Assembly: GCF_030272615.1 (NCBI RefSeq)
Contig: NC_081409.1
Coordinates: 20,462,260 to 20,526,259 of the forward strand
Reading direction: 5' to 3'
DNA length: 64,000 bases
Origin: Cryptomeria japonica
Lineage: Eukaryota; Streptophyta; Pinopsida; Cupressales; Cupressaceae
This document shows positions 35,985-46,863 of this stretch, in pieces; within the stretch, counting starts at the first letter, position 1, and each line of letters opens with the position of its first letter. The translations under genes and the position numbers were made by a program. The notes beneath the pieces are model-generated. The model did no database searches. It was not told where the DNA came from and saw nothing but the letters and a program-made list of their open reading frames with translations.

Positions 35985-36772
35985 TTTTGCCCCTCTTTGA
36001 GACAATGTGATTTTAAGCGTTGTTTCAAAGAACAATAATGAAAATGCCCCAGACAATGACAATGACATATGCATGCCCCCTCGAGGAATTGGTCGGAAAC
36101 ATCCAGGAAAGAGGCCAATTGATCAATAAGAATGATAGAACATGATAGGAACAAACAGACTGACAATCGGAGACCGGATGCACGAAGGACAAGCAATTGA
36201 AGATGCAAAAGACCATGACCAACATGAAATGGAGAGAGTGCACGTCCATCTATGCACGGACAAAGATCTATAAATGAGGCAAAGAGAGTGAAATTTTCTC
36301 ATTTGCACTAGCCCAAGAAGAGGATTTGTTGCTCTGGAAAAGGACACTTACAGAGAGATGATGAACATTCCAATAACAGATCACCTCAAAGAACGTGTAT
36401 GCATGTACAGACGACCGGACGACGCAGGAGCAGTGGTATGTATCTCAAAAACCCATGTTTTCAATTTTATGAATTTTGATCGCTTGCAGGACATTGCGGG
36501 GCCCACATAAAAGGCAAAAACTGACTTCTGTGCTTGTGTAGGGGAACAAAAGTGCAAGATATGTGACACAGGCACAAGATACACAACACAGGCGCAGTTG
36601 TGCCCTGGGAACTTAATTTAGGTCAAAAAATAGCATGCAAATGATTCGAAAAGGGGGGATAAGGGTAGGATAGGTCAGAATAGCTTAGAAACACCCTGAT
36701 TTGTGGATGAAATGAGGAAATGCAACCCGTAGGAGCAAACCCTAAAACTGACAAAAATGTGCCCCAATTGTG
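35985..36772. other. 3' untranslated region of C with polypurine tract and CACAGG repeats
   Basis: The minus-strand polypurine tract TCTCAAAGAGGGGCAAAA abuts the LTR at 35984. At about 36563-36605 are two diverged units of the ACACAGGCRCAG motif that also forms an array in the leader at 45524-45640. There is no sense-strand gene. Confidence 0.6.
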
Positions 36773-38644
36773 ATGCAGAGTCGACAGTATCCATTGATCA
36801 CACGGGAGAACCGACCTGACTGCTTCATGCTACGACATAGACTCAGGAGCACAGACAGAGATAAATTAGAAGGACTTGGGATATACTATATCACATTCAT
36901 GCCCGAGATTAGGGCAAACACAGGACTGCTTACCGCATTGGCAAAGCGATGGCATTCAGAGACCTCCTCTTTCCATCTAGCGACTAGAGAGGCGACTGTG
37001 ACACTGGAGGATGTATGGCGTATCCTTCGCATTCGGATTCATGGAGAGATGGTAGACTATGACCCAGTGACAAGGATAGATGCTTTGTGTAGATTATTTG
37101 AGTGCAACGCAGATGATTTGGATATCGTAGAGAGGGAGATCGGCTTGGAGACCATGGCATCAGAGTATGATCGACGATATGTGGTGATAGCAGTGGTGAT
37201 TGCATGTCTACTAGTAGGAGACAGACGAGGACATGGATTCCCTATTGGATGGGGAAGAGTGCTAGAACGGATGGCGATAGAGGGGACAGTGTACGCATGG
37301 GGACCATGTGTACTAGCTATGCTATATTTTCAAGTGCATCAGATAGCATATCAGGGAGTGCAGACTTTGAGCTATGGAGTCACATTGTTACAGGTATGGG
37401 CATTTGAGCACATAGCCATATGTTGACCGATTGCAGAGAGACAGGTATTACCACACCGACCATATGTGTACTGCTATGGGGGAGCACTAAGACAGGGTCC
37501 ATTTGGATACATATTGTATTGGCGACATGAGCTAGACAGATTGAGAGAGTTCACATGGAGGCCATATCGTGATTGCCTGGGATGGTCAGATGATAGTGAG
37601 GAGCTACCGTATTGCAGATAGGAGAGGTACCTGATTGGGTGACCAGTGAATCACCAGAGAGTGATTGAGATGTACCTACCGGAGAGAGTCAGACGACAGT
37701 TTGGAGAGAGGCAGGATGTACCTAGGAGGACTGCACACTTTGCCCGATCTCACAGAGAGACGAGTCAGTGGGGGAGTATGATTCAGCCACATATAGCATA
37801 TGCTGACTTCACACAACTACAGTAGAGATAGTGGGATTGGAGATCAGATGTGGAGGATGTCGAGATGACAGAGGAGTATGAGAGATGGTTTGCACGACAA
37901 TGGCCAGTGCCATTGACAGATCCGGACATTCCAGTACCGAGGAGATAGGAGGACTTCCCACTCGCTGGAGAGGAGGAGGGAGATGATGAGGATGAGGAGG
38001 ATGAGGGTGGTGATGAGTATGAGGGGGATGATGAGGATGGAGATGATGGTGGGGATGACGATTATGAGCTAGGTGCAGCCGATCAAGAGTCATTGTAGGA
38101 TATACCCATAGAGTCGGAGACAGCTAGGATAGAGGAGATGGAGATGTGCAGGGCTACCATAGCGAGTCAGCATGATCATATTGCAACTTTAGAGAGACAG
38201 AATGCCATCTTGAGGATAGAGCATGACCAGTTCAGAGCAGAGATAGCTAGACTTATAGTGGCTCGAGATGCAGCAATAGCGCAGGCACAACGAGAAGAAC
38301 AGAGAGTCACTAAGTATATTGGGTCGATTAGGGATGCCAGTGCATGGGAGATGGCATAGATGTTGGTAGAGACCAGAGAGGAGATACACCATTGGAGGAC
38401 ACTATATGAGAGTGCAATTCCACTAGAGTAGAGAGCAGCTTCATATCGGGCACGATCGAGGACAGAGAGCAGGGCACGCTCTCGGAGGTCATTGAGTAGC
38501 ATTGGGGTGAGTGGACCTATGAGACCACCATAGCCAGGACCAGGAGGGACATCATCTGCGAGACATGGTAGGGATGAGGACGACAGAGGGAGCACCCAGT
38601 GACAGAGGGACATGCTCCTTAGGACAGAAATAGATGTAGTTTGA
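36773..38644 (+). pseudogene. Plant mobile domain (MAIN-like) protein frame, antisense in element C
   Basis: From the ATG at 36773 one frame runs about 624 codons to a TGA at 38642-38644. The first 217 codons are open. LLTALAKRWHSETSSFHL (about residue 49), EATVTLEDVWRILRIRIHGE and the GRVLERMA/WGPCVLAMLY region match the plant mobile domain (PF10536), found in MAIN/MAIL1 proteins and in plant transposable elements. Downstream lie a very acidic Asp/Glu/Gly run (about 37975-38085), a probable coiled coil (38138-38350) and an Arg/Ser-rich tail. There are eleven internal stops by my count, eight TAG and three TGA, with no frameshift. It lies opposite to the element's own ORF, suggesting an antisense captured or co-evolved gene. 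It is non-functional in this copy. Confidence 0.8.
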
Positions 38645-38870
38645 TATTTTGTAGTCAGCCTGCGGGCCATACTTAGGACAGACAGTCCAATTTTGTACTC
38701 CGATATTATGTTGATATATGATATGATATGCATCAATATGATGGGATGCAATGTGTTATGACTGATAGTTATTTTCCATGTATGGATGACTTATGCACTG
38801 TTTATTGTGGAACATGTATGGATGTATTTTTTTATGTGTTTTTGATGCATTGATAATATGAAATGAATAA

Positions 38871-38911
38871 AATGCTTGATATGATGCTTGATGTGATGCT
38901 TGATATAATGC
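38871..38911. repeat. ATGCTTGATRTG microrepeat
   Basis: Three near-identical units of 12-13 bp, ATGCTTGATATG, ATGCTTGATGTG and ATGCTTGATATA. Confidence 0.7.
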
Positions 38912-40320
38912 AAATGTACTAACCAATGAATGCAGGATGCAGCATATGTGTTTGGGGAAATCGGAGCACTAGACCGAACTGACTATCTGAACTGACAGAA
39001 GAAATGTTAGTAAGAAGAAATCAAACAGAGGACGGTTAGAGACAAAGAAAAACTTGCTTTCAGTAATGCACTTTGTAGGTGAGAACCTTTATTTTAATGT
39101 AGCAAAATGGATGCGTAGCATCATGGCATTGAAGGCTAGAGCTGAAATGCAACCATTTTTTGCAAAAGACAGACACATCACAGACAAATAGCAATCACAA
39201 CAAAAAAAGAAAAGGACCATGAACCATCCTGGTCACTCTAAATCACTCAGTGACATCATCGAGCAACATAGGAACATGATCGAAGCCACAAATAAATCAG
39301 TAAAAAGATAAGATGCACAAATTCCAACAAATCAAACAAACGTATTGATCTTCATTATCAAAAGTTGAAAGTGCTGATAGGAGAATCATGTTGTCTGGTT
39401 TCAGGACATGTGGTACCCCGTCTAAGACAGGACACAGTCTGGTCGAGCATACCACACCCTATATAAGACTCATGATAGTAGTGACAAGGACAAATAATAT
39501 TGATGTTGATTGATATGATAGGACAATTGTGATCAGTTTGAATGTCTGGTTTGATTGAAAAAGTTCATCTGTTGATGCATGATTTCAGTAAAGCACAGTG
39601 TGATTATGTGTCGTTGGATGTGTGCTCAGTGATTTGTCTTATGCACAAAGGGGATATTTATTTTTTTGTTTTGCTTTTTGAGATTTGTTACAAATTTTTT
39701 GTGTTCATTTTTTTCAAGACTTTATTTGATTTTTTAGGGTTTTTTTTTTCAGGACATTATTCAATTTTTTTGATTTATTTCAGGACATTTTTCAATTTTT
39801 TAGAGATTTTGCCCCCAGTGTCTAGCAAGGCAAGGAATATGACAGGTGAATAAATAGGCTTTCTGAAATGTTGGTGGATAGAGGGAAGACAAAGGCCTTT
39901 TATTATGGAGACAATACAGATGCAATTTTTAAGGGCTATGGTGTGATGGGACAAGAGACCAGATATGACAATGTAAAGTAGGAACATGGCATGAGGGACA
40001 TGTCAAGAGGTTTTTGAAACTATGTTTTGCATTTCGCGTCCTTATGTCAGATCAAGATCAAGGACAGAAAGAGAGTGTATGGATAGTGATAAGATATGGA
40101 TAGGATAAGAAAGACCAAGAATGGATAAGGGACATGGACTGAAGGTTGGGATAGGATACGGGATAGTGGTAGAAAGTTGCAATAAGCCAGGGAATATGGA
40201 TGAAAAGTTATAATAAGCAAATGGATAAAGACCAAAAGCTACAAACAAGATGCATGATGCTCATGAAGATCGTCAGCCCTGTCAAGATCAAATGTGGAAA
40301 GGGAAACTGGACATGAGGGA

Positions 40321-40460
40321 TGATAGGACAAGGAAGGGTAATAGGACATGAAGGAGTATGACATGGTATGATAGGATAATGAAGGGCAATAGGATATGAA
40401 GGAGTATGACATGGGTTCGATAGGATAATGGAATAGTGAAGGACAAAAGGATATGATAGG
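40321..40460. repeat. 48-bp tandem repeat
   Basis: Two full units start at 40321 and 40369, with a decayed third at 40417. Each holds GATAGGAYAA, AATAGGAYATG and AAGGAGTATGACATGG. Confidence 0.75.
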
Positions 40461-40808
40461 AGGAAACCTGCCCCCAAGTGTGGTGTGCAAGAAGTTCATA
40501 AATTACGCATGACACCTGTTTGCCAAGTTTTCATCACGGTACTTGCCCAATGCGCATGTTTGCTAGGTTTTCACCAATGGATGAATTATTTTTCTTTATT
40601 TTTTTTCTTTTGTCTTTTTTTTATTTTTATTTTTATTTTGACTTTTTCAATAGAAGATAGACAAATGATAGGGGATGGAAGAAGGACTCAAGTGCCTTTT
40701 TGTTTGGATAGTAGCCTTGAAAAAAAATGGACCATGACCTTTAAAAGTATGCTCAAAGACATTGGTAGGATAAGGACATGGAAAATAAGATGAAACTAAG
40801 GCAAGGAT

Positions 40809-43649
40809 TTATGCAAAGGATGGGATCAAAGGGATCGAAGGATGAAAAATATGCATTGGATAATGGATAGGGTATTGGAAGAATTGTGCTTGAGTGGATG
40901 GAAATGTTGGCAAGATTGACATTGGCACACACCTTGAGGGGTGATGGACTGATGGAGGAAAAATAGATCTCAGATTGTGAGATTTGGATGGAGGAATAAC
41001 TTGGGATTTTGGGACATAAGGGCCCAAAATGGATGAAGAAGGTGATGAAGGAACAAATTTGAGAGGGTTGGATGGAGGAATAGCAACTTTGGATGCCAAG
41101 TTGGATGTTTCTTTTTGTGCTTCAAGGAGCTTCTTAGGGATCCACATGGTTTTTGATTTTTCATGCTTTTGTGGTTCCTTGGAGTGCATTGCTTGCATAA
41201 GGAATTTAGGAACCCATATATATTTTGACCTTGCTTTATTTTGCTCAGTGGGCCTTTGTGGCCTTTTGGATATATTTTTTTCTTTATAGATCATATTGTT
41301 CTTTGTTTTGACATGTCGATTATATTGGACATGTTGATCCTTGAATACATGTGGATTGCTAGACTTATGACTTTTATACTTGGCATCCAAATTGCTTGGA
41401 GGGGGAAAGGAATGCATGGATGGATATGAATGAAATGGACTTCTTTTGGATGGATTAAATTTACTCAAGGATGTGCGCCTTTGCTGACCTTGCATAGAGG
41501 ACGAAGGGATATAAGGACCTAAGATGGATGGAAGGTATGATGGGGAAAGTGTATGTTTTGATTTTGATGGAGGGATACCAACGTCTTGAGAGTGAGTTGT
41601 GTAGACATGACCCTTAAGATCTTCTTTGATATGGAGAGGTTCTTTCTCATGAAGGTCTACTCCTTTGCCTTTATGAATATCTTGACTTGTAGGATACTCT
41701 TTTCTTTGGGAAGAAGACGCGAGTCCATTATGAGGTGGATATGATATGAGAGAAATAATGAGATCTTGAAGTGGATCAGATTTCACCAAAGTGGAAGAAC
41801 CCATTATGCATGTCGAGGGTTCATGAACATCTTGCACTGACACGTTAGAATCATGAGGGAGATTAGGATCATGAGAGGGACTAGGATTGTGTAGTGGACA
41901 TGGTTCAATGACAGGCTCTTCAAGAGATGGAATGGGAGAAATAATGGGATCATCAAAAGAAATGCGAACTTGGAGTGTATATGGAGTATCAAGACAAGGA
42001 GATGGAGGAACAAAAGGATCTTGTGGAGGATTTAAAGGAATAATTTGATCTTGACAAGGAGGAAGATCATTGGAATCCTCTTTAAAGGTGCTTTTCTCTT
42101 GACTTTCAATGAGATCATCGGAAAGGATGGAAGGGATATCTTGATCTTTCTTAGGAAATGAAATGCCAATGGGATTTAAAAGGACATTTTTTTCATGAAA
42201 TGGAAGGGGATCGTTTGGGATTGGATGGACTGGGATATCTTGATCTTGCTCAGGGAATGGAGTGTCAATAGGACTTTGGATAGGATGGACAAGAATAGGG
42301 GAATCATCATGAGTGTCTGGGAACATGGGGTCCTGGTCAACAATTGGATGGGATGATAAGGTTTCAAGATCTTGATCTTGATTTTTTTTAAGACACGTTT
42401 CTTCATGCTCTAAATTATCCTCTTGACATGAGGTTGGACTTTGGATATGCATGGAGGATTCTAACAAGGAATCAATGTTTTGGCATGAAGGAAATGCACT
42501 TTGAACATTTGTGATGGATTCTAGCAAGGAATTAATGCTTGAACATGAGGAAGAGGGACTTCGAATGGGGTCCTCTAAAACAGGTAATCTCAATATAGTG
42601 CATGGTGGCATTGGGTCTAGTATTTTTGAAACATGACAAGGATGTGCATCATGAATTGGATTATCTTGGCAATCAATTATGGATAGCTCTTGGATAATTG
42701 CATCCTTGGGTGTATTGTTTGATGAGGACAATACAGAAGGTTCTTGTGAAACTTCTAAAGGTGTAGGGATAGATGCCACTGGAGAGTCAATTTGTTCGCA
42801 GGGGGATGAGGCATTGCTAGACATAAGTGTATTATCTTTATCTTCTTCAAAGAACTCACTTGGTAGGTTCCTTAAGAGCCTTGTAATAAAGCCACCTTTC
42901 TTTCGAGGTTTTGACATGGTTGTATCTGGAATTTGAACTTGTTTGGCAAGAATTTGGTCTTGGTTTGACGTCATGTTTTGATTTTGAACTAGATGTTGAT
43001 CAAATTGGTTTGATATGTTCAAAATTTGGCTTGGTGCATGTTGCAACCTTTGTTTTTGAATGTTTGGTTGTAGTTGTTGACATTGATATGTTGATTGAAC
43101 TTGTTGATATTCCACCATTGGTTGAACTATTTGTGGACATTGTATAGTTGGTTGGACATATTGTTGAAATTGGACCATTGGTTGTGTCTGTTGGAAATGT
43201 TGAAGCTGTTGAACAATTGGTTGTGATGGTTGAAAATCTGATTGATAGTAAACACCTTGTTCTTTTTGTAAAGGCACATAATGTTGTTGTCTCTTTTCTT
43301 GAAATTGTTTCATCATCTCTATTTGTGAGAGGAGAGCTGGTATGTCTGATCGTTCAAGAAGAGATTTTACATCAATTGGCTCAATCTTTGGATTTCGACC
43401 TGGAAATTTTTGAAACATTTTGGACATTTGTGATCTATTCTTCTCAATGTTTTTCACTCTTTGTTCCAAAATCTCATTTTCTTGAGCTAGTTTCTCCTCT
43501 AGTTTTTGTATTTGGAGACTTGTTTCATCATAAAAAGTTTGATTGATATTGCCTTGTTGTTGGGTTGGATATAATTGTGATTGTATTGTCGGTTGATATG
43601 TCAAACTTTGTTGCATCATTGGTGCTTGGAACCTTGTTTCAATAGACAT
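40809..43649 (-). CDS. 946-aa Gln/Pro/Ser-rich protein of element C, unknown function
   Basis: Uninterrupted frame from the ATG at 43649 to a TAA at 40809-40811. A TTG four codons upstream is in frame but is an unlikely start. Residues ~45-110 are a likely coiled coil (QKLEEKLAQENEILEQRV). They are followed by a Gln-rich stretch with repeats of QPMVQFQQ/QPTIQCPQ type (~145-215), then a long acidic Ser/Pro/Asp-rich region with repeated HPIQSP/HPIPNDP phrases. The C-terminal ~250 residues are basic. They hold two related pairs: ILGPYIPSS/ILGPYVPKS and KYIWVPKFLMQA/TMWIPKKLLEA. No zinc knuckle, capsid major homology or enzyme motif is seen. It takes the position of gag, so a structural role is possible but unproven. 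I do not recognise the family. Confidence 0.7.
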   Translation of the reverse strand: MSIETRFQAPMMQQSLTYQPTIQSQLYPTQQQGNINQTFYDETSLQIQKLEEKLAQENEILEQRVKNIEKNRSQMSKMFQKFPGRNPKIEPIDVKSLLERSDIPALLSQIEMMKQFQEKRQQHYVPLQKEQGVYYQSDFQPSQPIVQQLQHFQQTQPMVQFQQYVQPTIQCPQIVQPMVEYQQVQSTYQCQQLQPNIQKQRLQHAPSQILNISNQFDQHLVQNQNMTSNQDQILAKQVQIPDTTMSKPRKKGGFITRLLRNLPSEFFEEDKDNTLMSSNASSPCEQIDSPVASIPTPLEVSQEPSVLSSSNNTPKDAIIQELSIIDCQDNPIHDAHPCHVSKILDPMPPCTILRLPVLEDPIRSPSSSCSSINSLLESITNVQSAFPSCQNIDSLLESSMHIQSPTSCQEDNLEHEETCLKKNQDQDLETLSSHPIVDQDPMFPDTHDDSPILVHPIQSPIDTPFPEQDQDIPVHPIPNDPLPFHEKNVLLNPIGISFPKKDQDIPSILSDDLIESQEKSTFKEDSNDLPPCQDQIIPLNPPQDPFVPPSPCLDTPYTLQVRISFDDPIISPIPSLEEPVIEPCPLHNPSPSHDPNLPHDSNVSVQDVHEPSTCIMGSSTLVKSDPLQDLIISLISYPPHNGLASSSQRKEYPTSQDIHKGKGVDLHEKEPLHIKEDLKGHVYTTHSQDVGIPPSKSKHTLSPSYLPSILGPYIPSSSMQGQQRRTSLSKFNPSKRSPFHSYPSMHSFPPPSNLDAKYKSHKSSNPHVFKDQHVQYNRHVKTKNNMIYKEKNISKRPQRPTEQNKARSKYIWVPKFLMQAMHSKEPQKHEKSKTMWIPKKLLEAQKETSNLASKVAIPPSNPLKFVPSSPSSSILGPYVPKSQVIPPSKSHNLRSIFPPSVHHPSRCVPMSILPTFPSTQAQFFQYPIHYPMHIFHPSIPLIPSFA

Positions 43650-45730
43650 GTCACTATGCAATGTTTTTGGGATTTTTCAAGGATAATGTATGATATGCAA
43701 CTAAATGCAAACTAAATAGATGAAAATGAAATCTATGGAAAGAATGCAATCTATGTTTTTGGTTGTTTTTTCAAGATTTTGACAAACTCATGAATGCAAT
43801 TCTAAGAAATGAGACCCTTAGGAAATTGAAATGATGTCTAGACCTCAAAGGACAAAATGACCAAGTGTCAAAAGGACAAAATGACAATGTCTCCCCTATA
43901 TGCTTGGATACTAAGCTAGGTTTGACCAAATGACAATAATTAAATAAAGAGAAAAGGTTTGATAAAGTCTAGACTTCCTAACAATGACTTAGGGTTTATC
44001 AAAGATTTGGATTACTCGAGTATGACAAAACCTAGTTTTGAGACTATATGCAAAGGGACAATTACTATGCAAATGACCCTAATATGATATGATAATGACC
44101 TAAGCTTAATGAAGAGACCTAGGGTATGCAAATTCAAATGTATGACAGTGTCAACCTAAGGTTGAATTATGAAATGGTATTACTCTAATGCAATAGGACA
44201 CATGCAAATGGATGACCTTTATTGATATGCAAAGGAGTATGACCTAGGTGAAACTTAACCTTGGTAGTTGACAATGACTTTTGCAAAATACAAACCTAAG
44301 ATGAACCTAAATCTAAGTGACATGAATGTTGAGACAAGATTTTGAAAAATATTTGACAACCATGTTTGAAGGTGTTTTGAGCTTTGTTGGATGAAATACT
44401 CTTGTGTTTAACCTTGTTTTGAATTAATTTTGTCTTGTTTTTGAAATGAGATGCAATTCAACCTTTGACAAGCAAAGAAGACAAGATATTTCAACTTAGA
44501 CTCAATACAATCATGCTCATTTGCACATTTCTTATGGTAGGCAAGGACATTAGGTACTTGAGAGGTAGACTTGTTATGGGATTCAAGGAGAATACATAGA
44601 TGCTTGACCCCATGGGCTCCCCTCCACGACACTCACTTCTCAGGGCAGCCAAGCATAAGTCCCCATGGAAATCTCCCCATGGCGAACTTAGTATCTCTTC
44701 CAAGTATCCGAACTTGTCCTTCTCAAGAAACTAGAAGGATTTTTGGCCTCTAAATGCAAGGTGTTTAGTAAGGATTTTTGTTAAGTGTTACTCCTTGGTG
44801 TCACGCAAGCGTGATTGAGACATTAAGCCCACCAAGATACCAAACAAATGTAGTCGCACAAGCATGATTTATACCATGAGGCCCTACTTAGATGTTGATA
44901 TGAGAAAGAGTTCAAGGGTCATCACTTCCCAAGTAACTACAATTCCCACGTAACCCTTCCTTCAAAGCTTTCGCTCATCAGGTATTTATTTATAGTGAGT
45001 TAGAATGCCAAGGTATTCTAGCTGTACTCACTTTGGGTCATTCCCTTCTCACGATTATCACTTGCTTGCAAAGGCAAATGGACGGGAAGGCAGGCCCTCT
45101 AAAGGTGACACACAATCAAAAACATGAGCATGGTATCGAAGATCTGGATTTTTGATCACCCTAAGAAGGATGAGAGCATACTCTCCTACTCCAATGTCAA
45201 ACTCAACAATCAAAGAAAATATACGTTCATTCCATCCTATTTAGAAATCATACTAGGTGCCTAAATATTAATTACAAACACAAAGTTTAGTTGTAGTCCA
45301 AGGCAACCTACAAAACCCAAGTCAGAAGTTTGATATGTTTAGTCTTTGACTATCGAACCTGCACAAAAATGTGTTAGTAGTTTCATTTGTTGTCTTTGCC
45401 ATGCATATGCCAAGGTGCTGCATAGAGAATCAGTACCAACAAAACCAAAAAAGCAGAAACAGAATGCAAAAGAAAACAATTTGCAAGTGAAAAACACTGT
45501 CTTTTACCTCTGTTTCTGGCCCTACACAGGCGCAGAATGTCTGACACAGGCACAGAATGCTTGACACAGGTGCAGAATGTCCTTGAAACAGGCACAGAAT
45601 GCTTGACACAGGTGCAGAATGCTTGACACAGGCACAAAAGTTCCCAGAAAACCCTACACTACCCTATTTCTTGGGTTTTTGACCTACAAATCATCTCAAA
45701 AGCACTCAAAAGCATGGTTAGGGGGTTAGT
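43650..45730 (-). other. Leader of element C
   Basis: About 2 kb between the PBS and the 946-codon ORF. No conserved domain is seen on either strand. The CACAGG array lies at 45524-45640, close to the primer site. Confidence 0.45.
45524..45640. repeat. 20-bp tandem array ACACAGGCRCAGAATGCTTG
   Basis: Six units start at about 45524, 45544, 45564, 45587, 45607 and 45627; the last is partial. The same motif appears twice in the 3' untranslated region of C at 36563-36605, in the same orientation. Confidence 0.8.
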
Positions 45731-45747
45731 TCACATCGGGTTCACCA
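45731..45747 (-). promoter_or_regulatory. Primer-binding site of C (matches tRNA-Trp)
   Basis: Minus-strand TGGTGAACCCGATGTGA lies five bases inside the LTR. It complements the 3' end of plant tRNA-Trp (...CACGTCGGGTTCA plus CCA, from memory) with one mismatch. Element E has TGGTGAACCTGACATGAA at the same place. Confidence 0.7.
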
Positions 45748-46418
45748 ATTAATGTAGCATAGGAAATTGGAAATCATCACAAGCAAATCAAAGTACTAAT
45801 CTAGCTCAATCACGAAAGCACAAATGCAATGATCAATCCTAAACACACTCAATAAAGACATGAAAGCAAAACATTCAAGATTAAAAGCTAAGCAAACCAA
45901 ATGCAGATCTGAATGTCTCCTTCATGTGGCTCCATTGTCCTTCTTTCTCCTTCAAATAGCTTTGTTGTGGATCTCACCTACTAGTGCATGATCATGATAT
46001 GAAAGCAAGTAGACAAGATGATTGCTCAAGAATACTCGAAGCGTGATTGATTTGATGAAGTGATTATTAGATCGATAATGAGATTAGATTCGACAAAGTG
46101 ATTAGATTGGGATTGAAGAAATTCATCCAATTTATAGACAAATTGGAGAAAAGATCAAATTAGCATGAAGAGATTCAAATGGAAATTGCAAATCAATATG
46201 ACAAATTGGGACAAATTATGACAAATTTGCACTTTCTATGCAAAATTGATTGATTGATAATTCATGACAAAATTATGACAACTTTCTATGTCAAAATTGA
46301 TTGATTGTCAATTATGACAAACTATGACAAATTGAAATGTCATTCCCATGCAATTAGGAGAAAAATAGGAGGAAATTGACTTAGAAATTAGGAAAATTAG
46401 AAAATTGGAAAATAGGAA

Positions 46419-46863
46419 TGTAGTCACATAAATCTGTCCACTTAATTAAATGAATACTTAGTATTTATTTGATTATTTAACCATCAATTAATAATTAATT
46501 AAATTAATATTTAATTAATTCATCTTAACCCTCTTCTCCTATTAATTAAATAAATTATTCAATTTATTTGATTTAATTCACTTAACCAAATTCATACCAT
46601 TAATTAAATAAATAAATCATATTTGTTTAATTAAATCTTCTCTCACATTTAAATAAATTAATATTTATTTAAATCTCCCAAAATCCCACCTCTCACATTT
46701 AAATAAATTAATATTTATTTAAATCCCCCAAAATCCCACCTCTCACATTTAAATAAATTAATATTTATTTAAATCCCCCAAAATCACCTTTATCCTCTAC
46801 CCACTTGCATTTTCCTACAAATGCAAGTTGCACAATTATTTTAAATAAATAATTTATTTAAAA
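46419..46863 (+). repeat. Truncated 5' LTR of D
   Basis: Colinear without indels with 57629-58073 (constant offset 11,210) and almost identical. After 46863 it departs from the 3' LTR. The junction lies in a near-perfect palindrome: AAGTTGCACAAYTATTTTAA (from 46824) and its complement ending at about 46876. The missing ~1.5 kb includes the TATA box and R/U5, and no PBS follows. Confidence 0.8.
46640..46789. repeat. Three 50-bp tandem repeats with A/T inverted arms in the D LTR
   Basis: Each unit begins CTCTCACATTTAAATAAATT. Each holds ATTTAAATAAAT, the spacer TAAT, then ATTTATTTAAAT, a perfect 12-bp inverted repeat, followed by a C-rich tail. The 3' LTR copy is at 57850-57999. Confidence 0.85.

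Larger units (their letters stand above)
38645..40808. other. Non-coding middle of element C
   Basis: No domain is recognised on either strand. It contains short tandem repeats listed separately (38871-38911 and 40321-40460) and T-rich runs (39650-39800 and 40585-40645). Minus-strand ORFs at 40042-40515 follow the 48-bp repeat and are not genes. Confidence 0.4.

Noticed and set aside
42679..43546. Plus-strand ORFs opposite the 946-codon ORF
   Set aside because: Val/Leu-rich shadow frames of the Gln-rich minus-strand protein (the complement of CAA is TTG).
45524..45640. CRISPR-like direct repeats
   Set aside because: Units abut with no unique spacers and the genome is a plant; it is a minisatellite.
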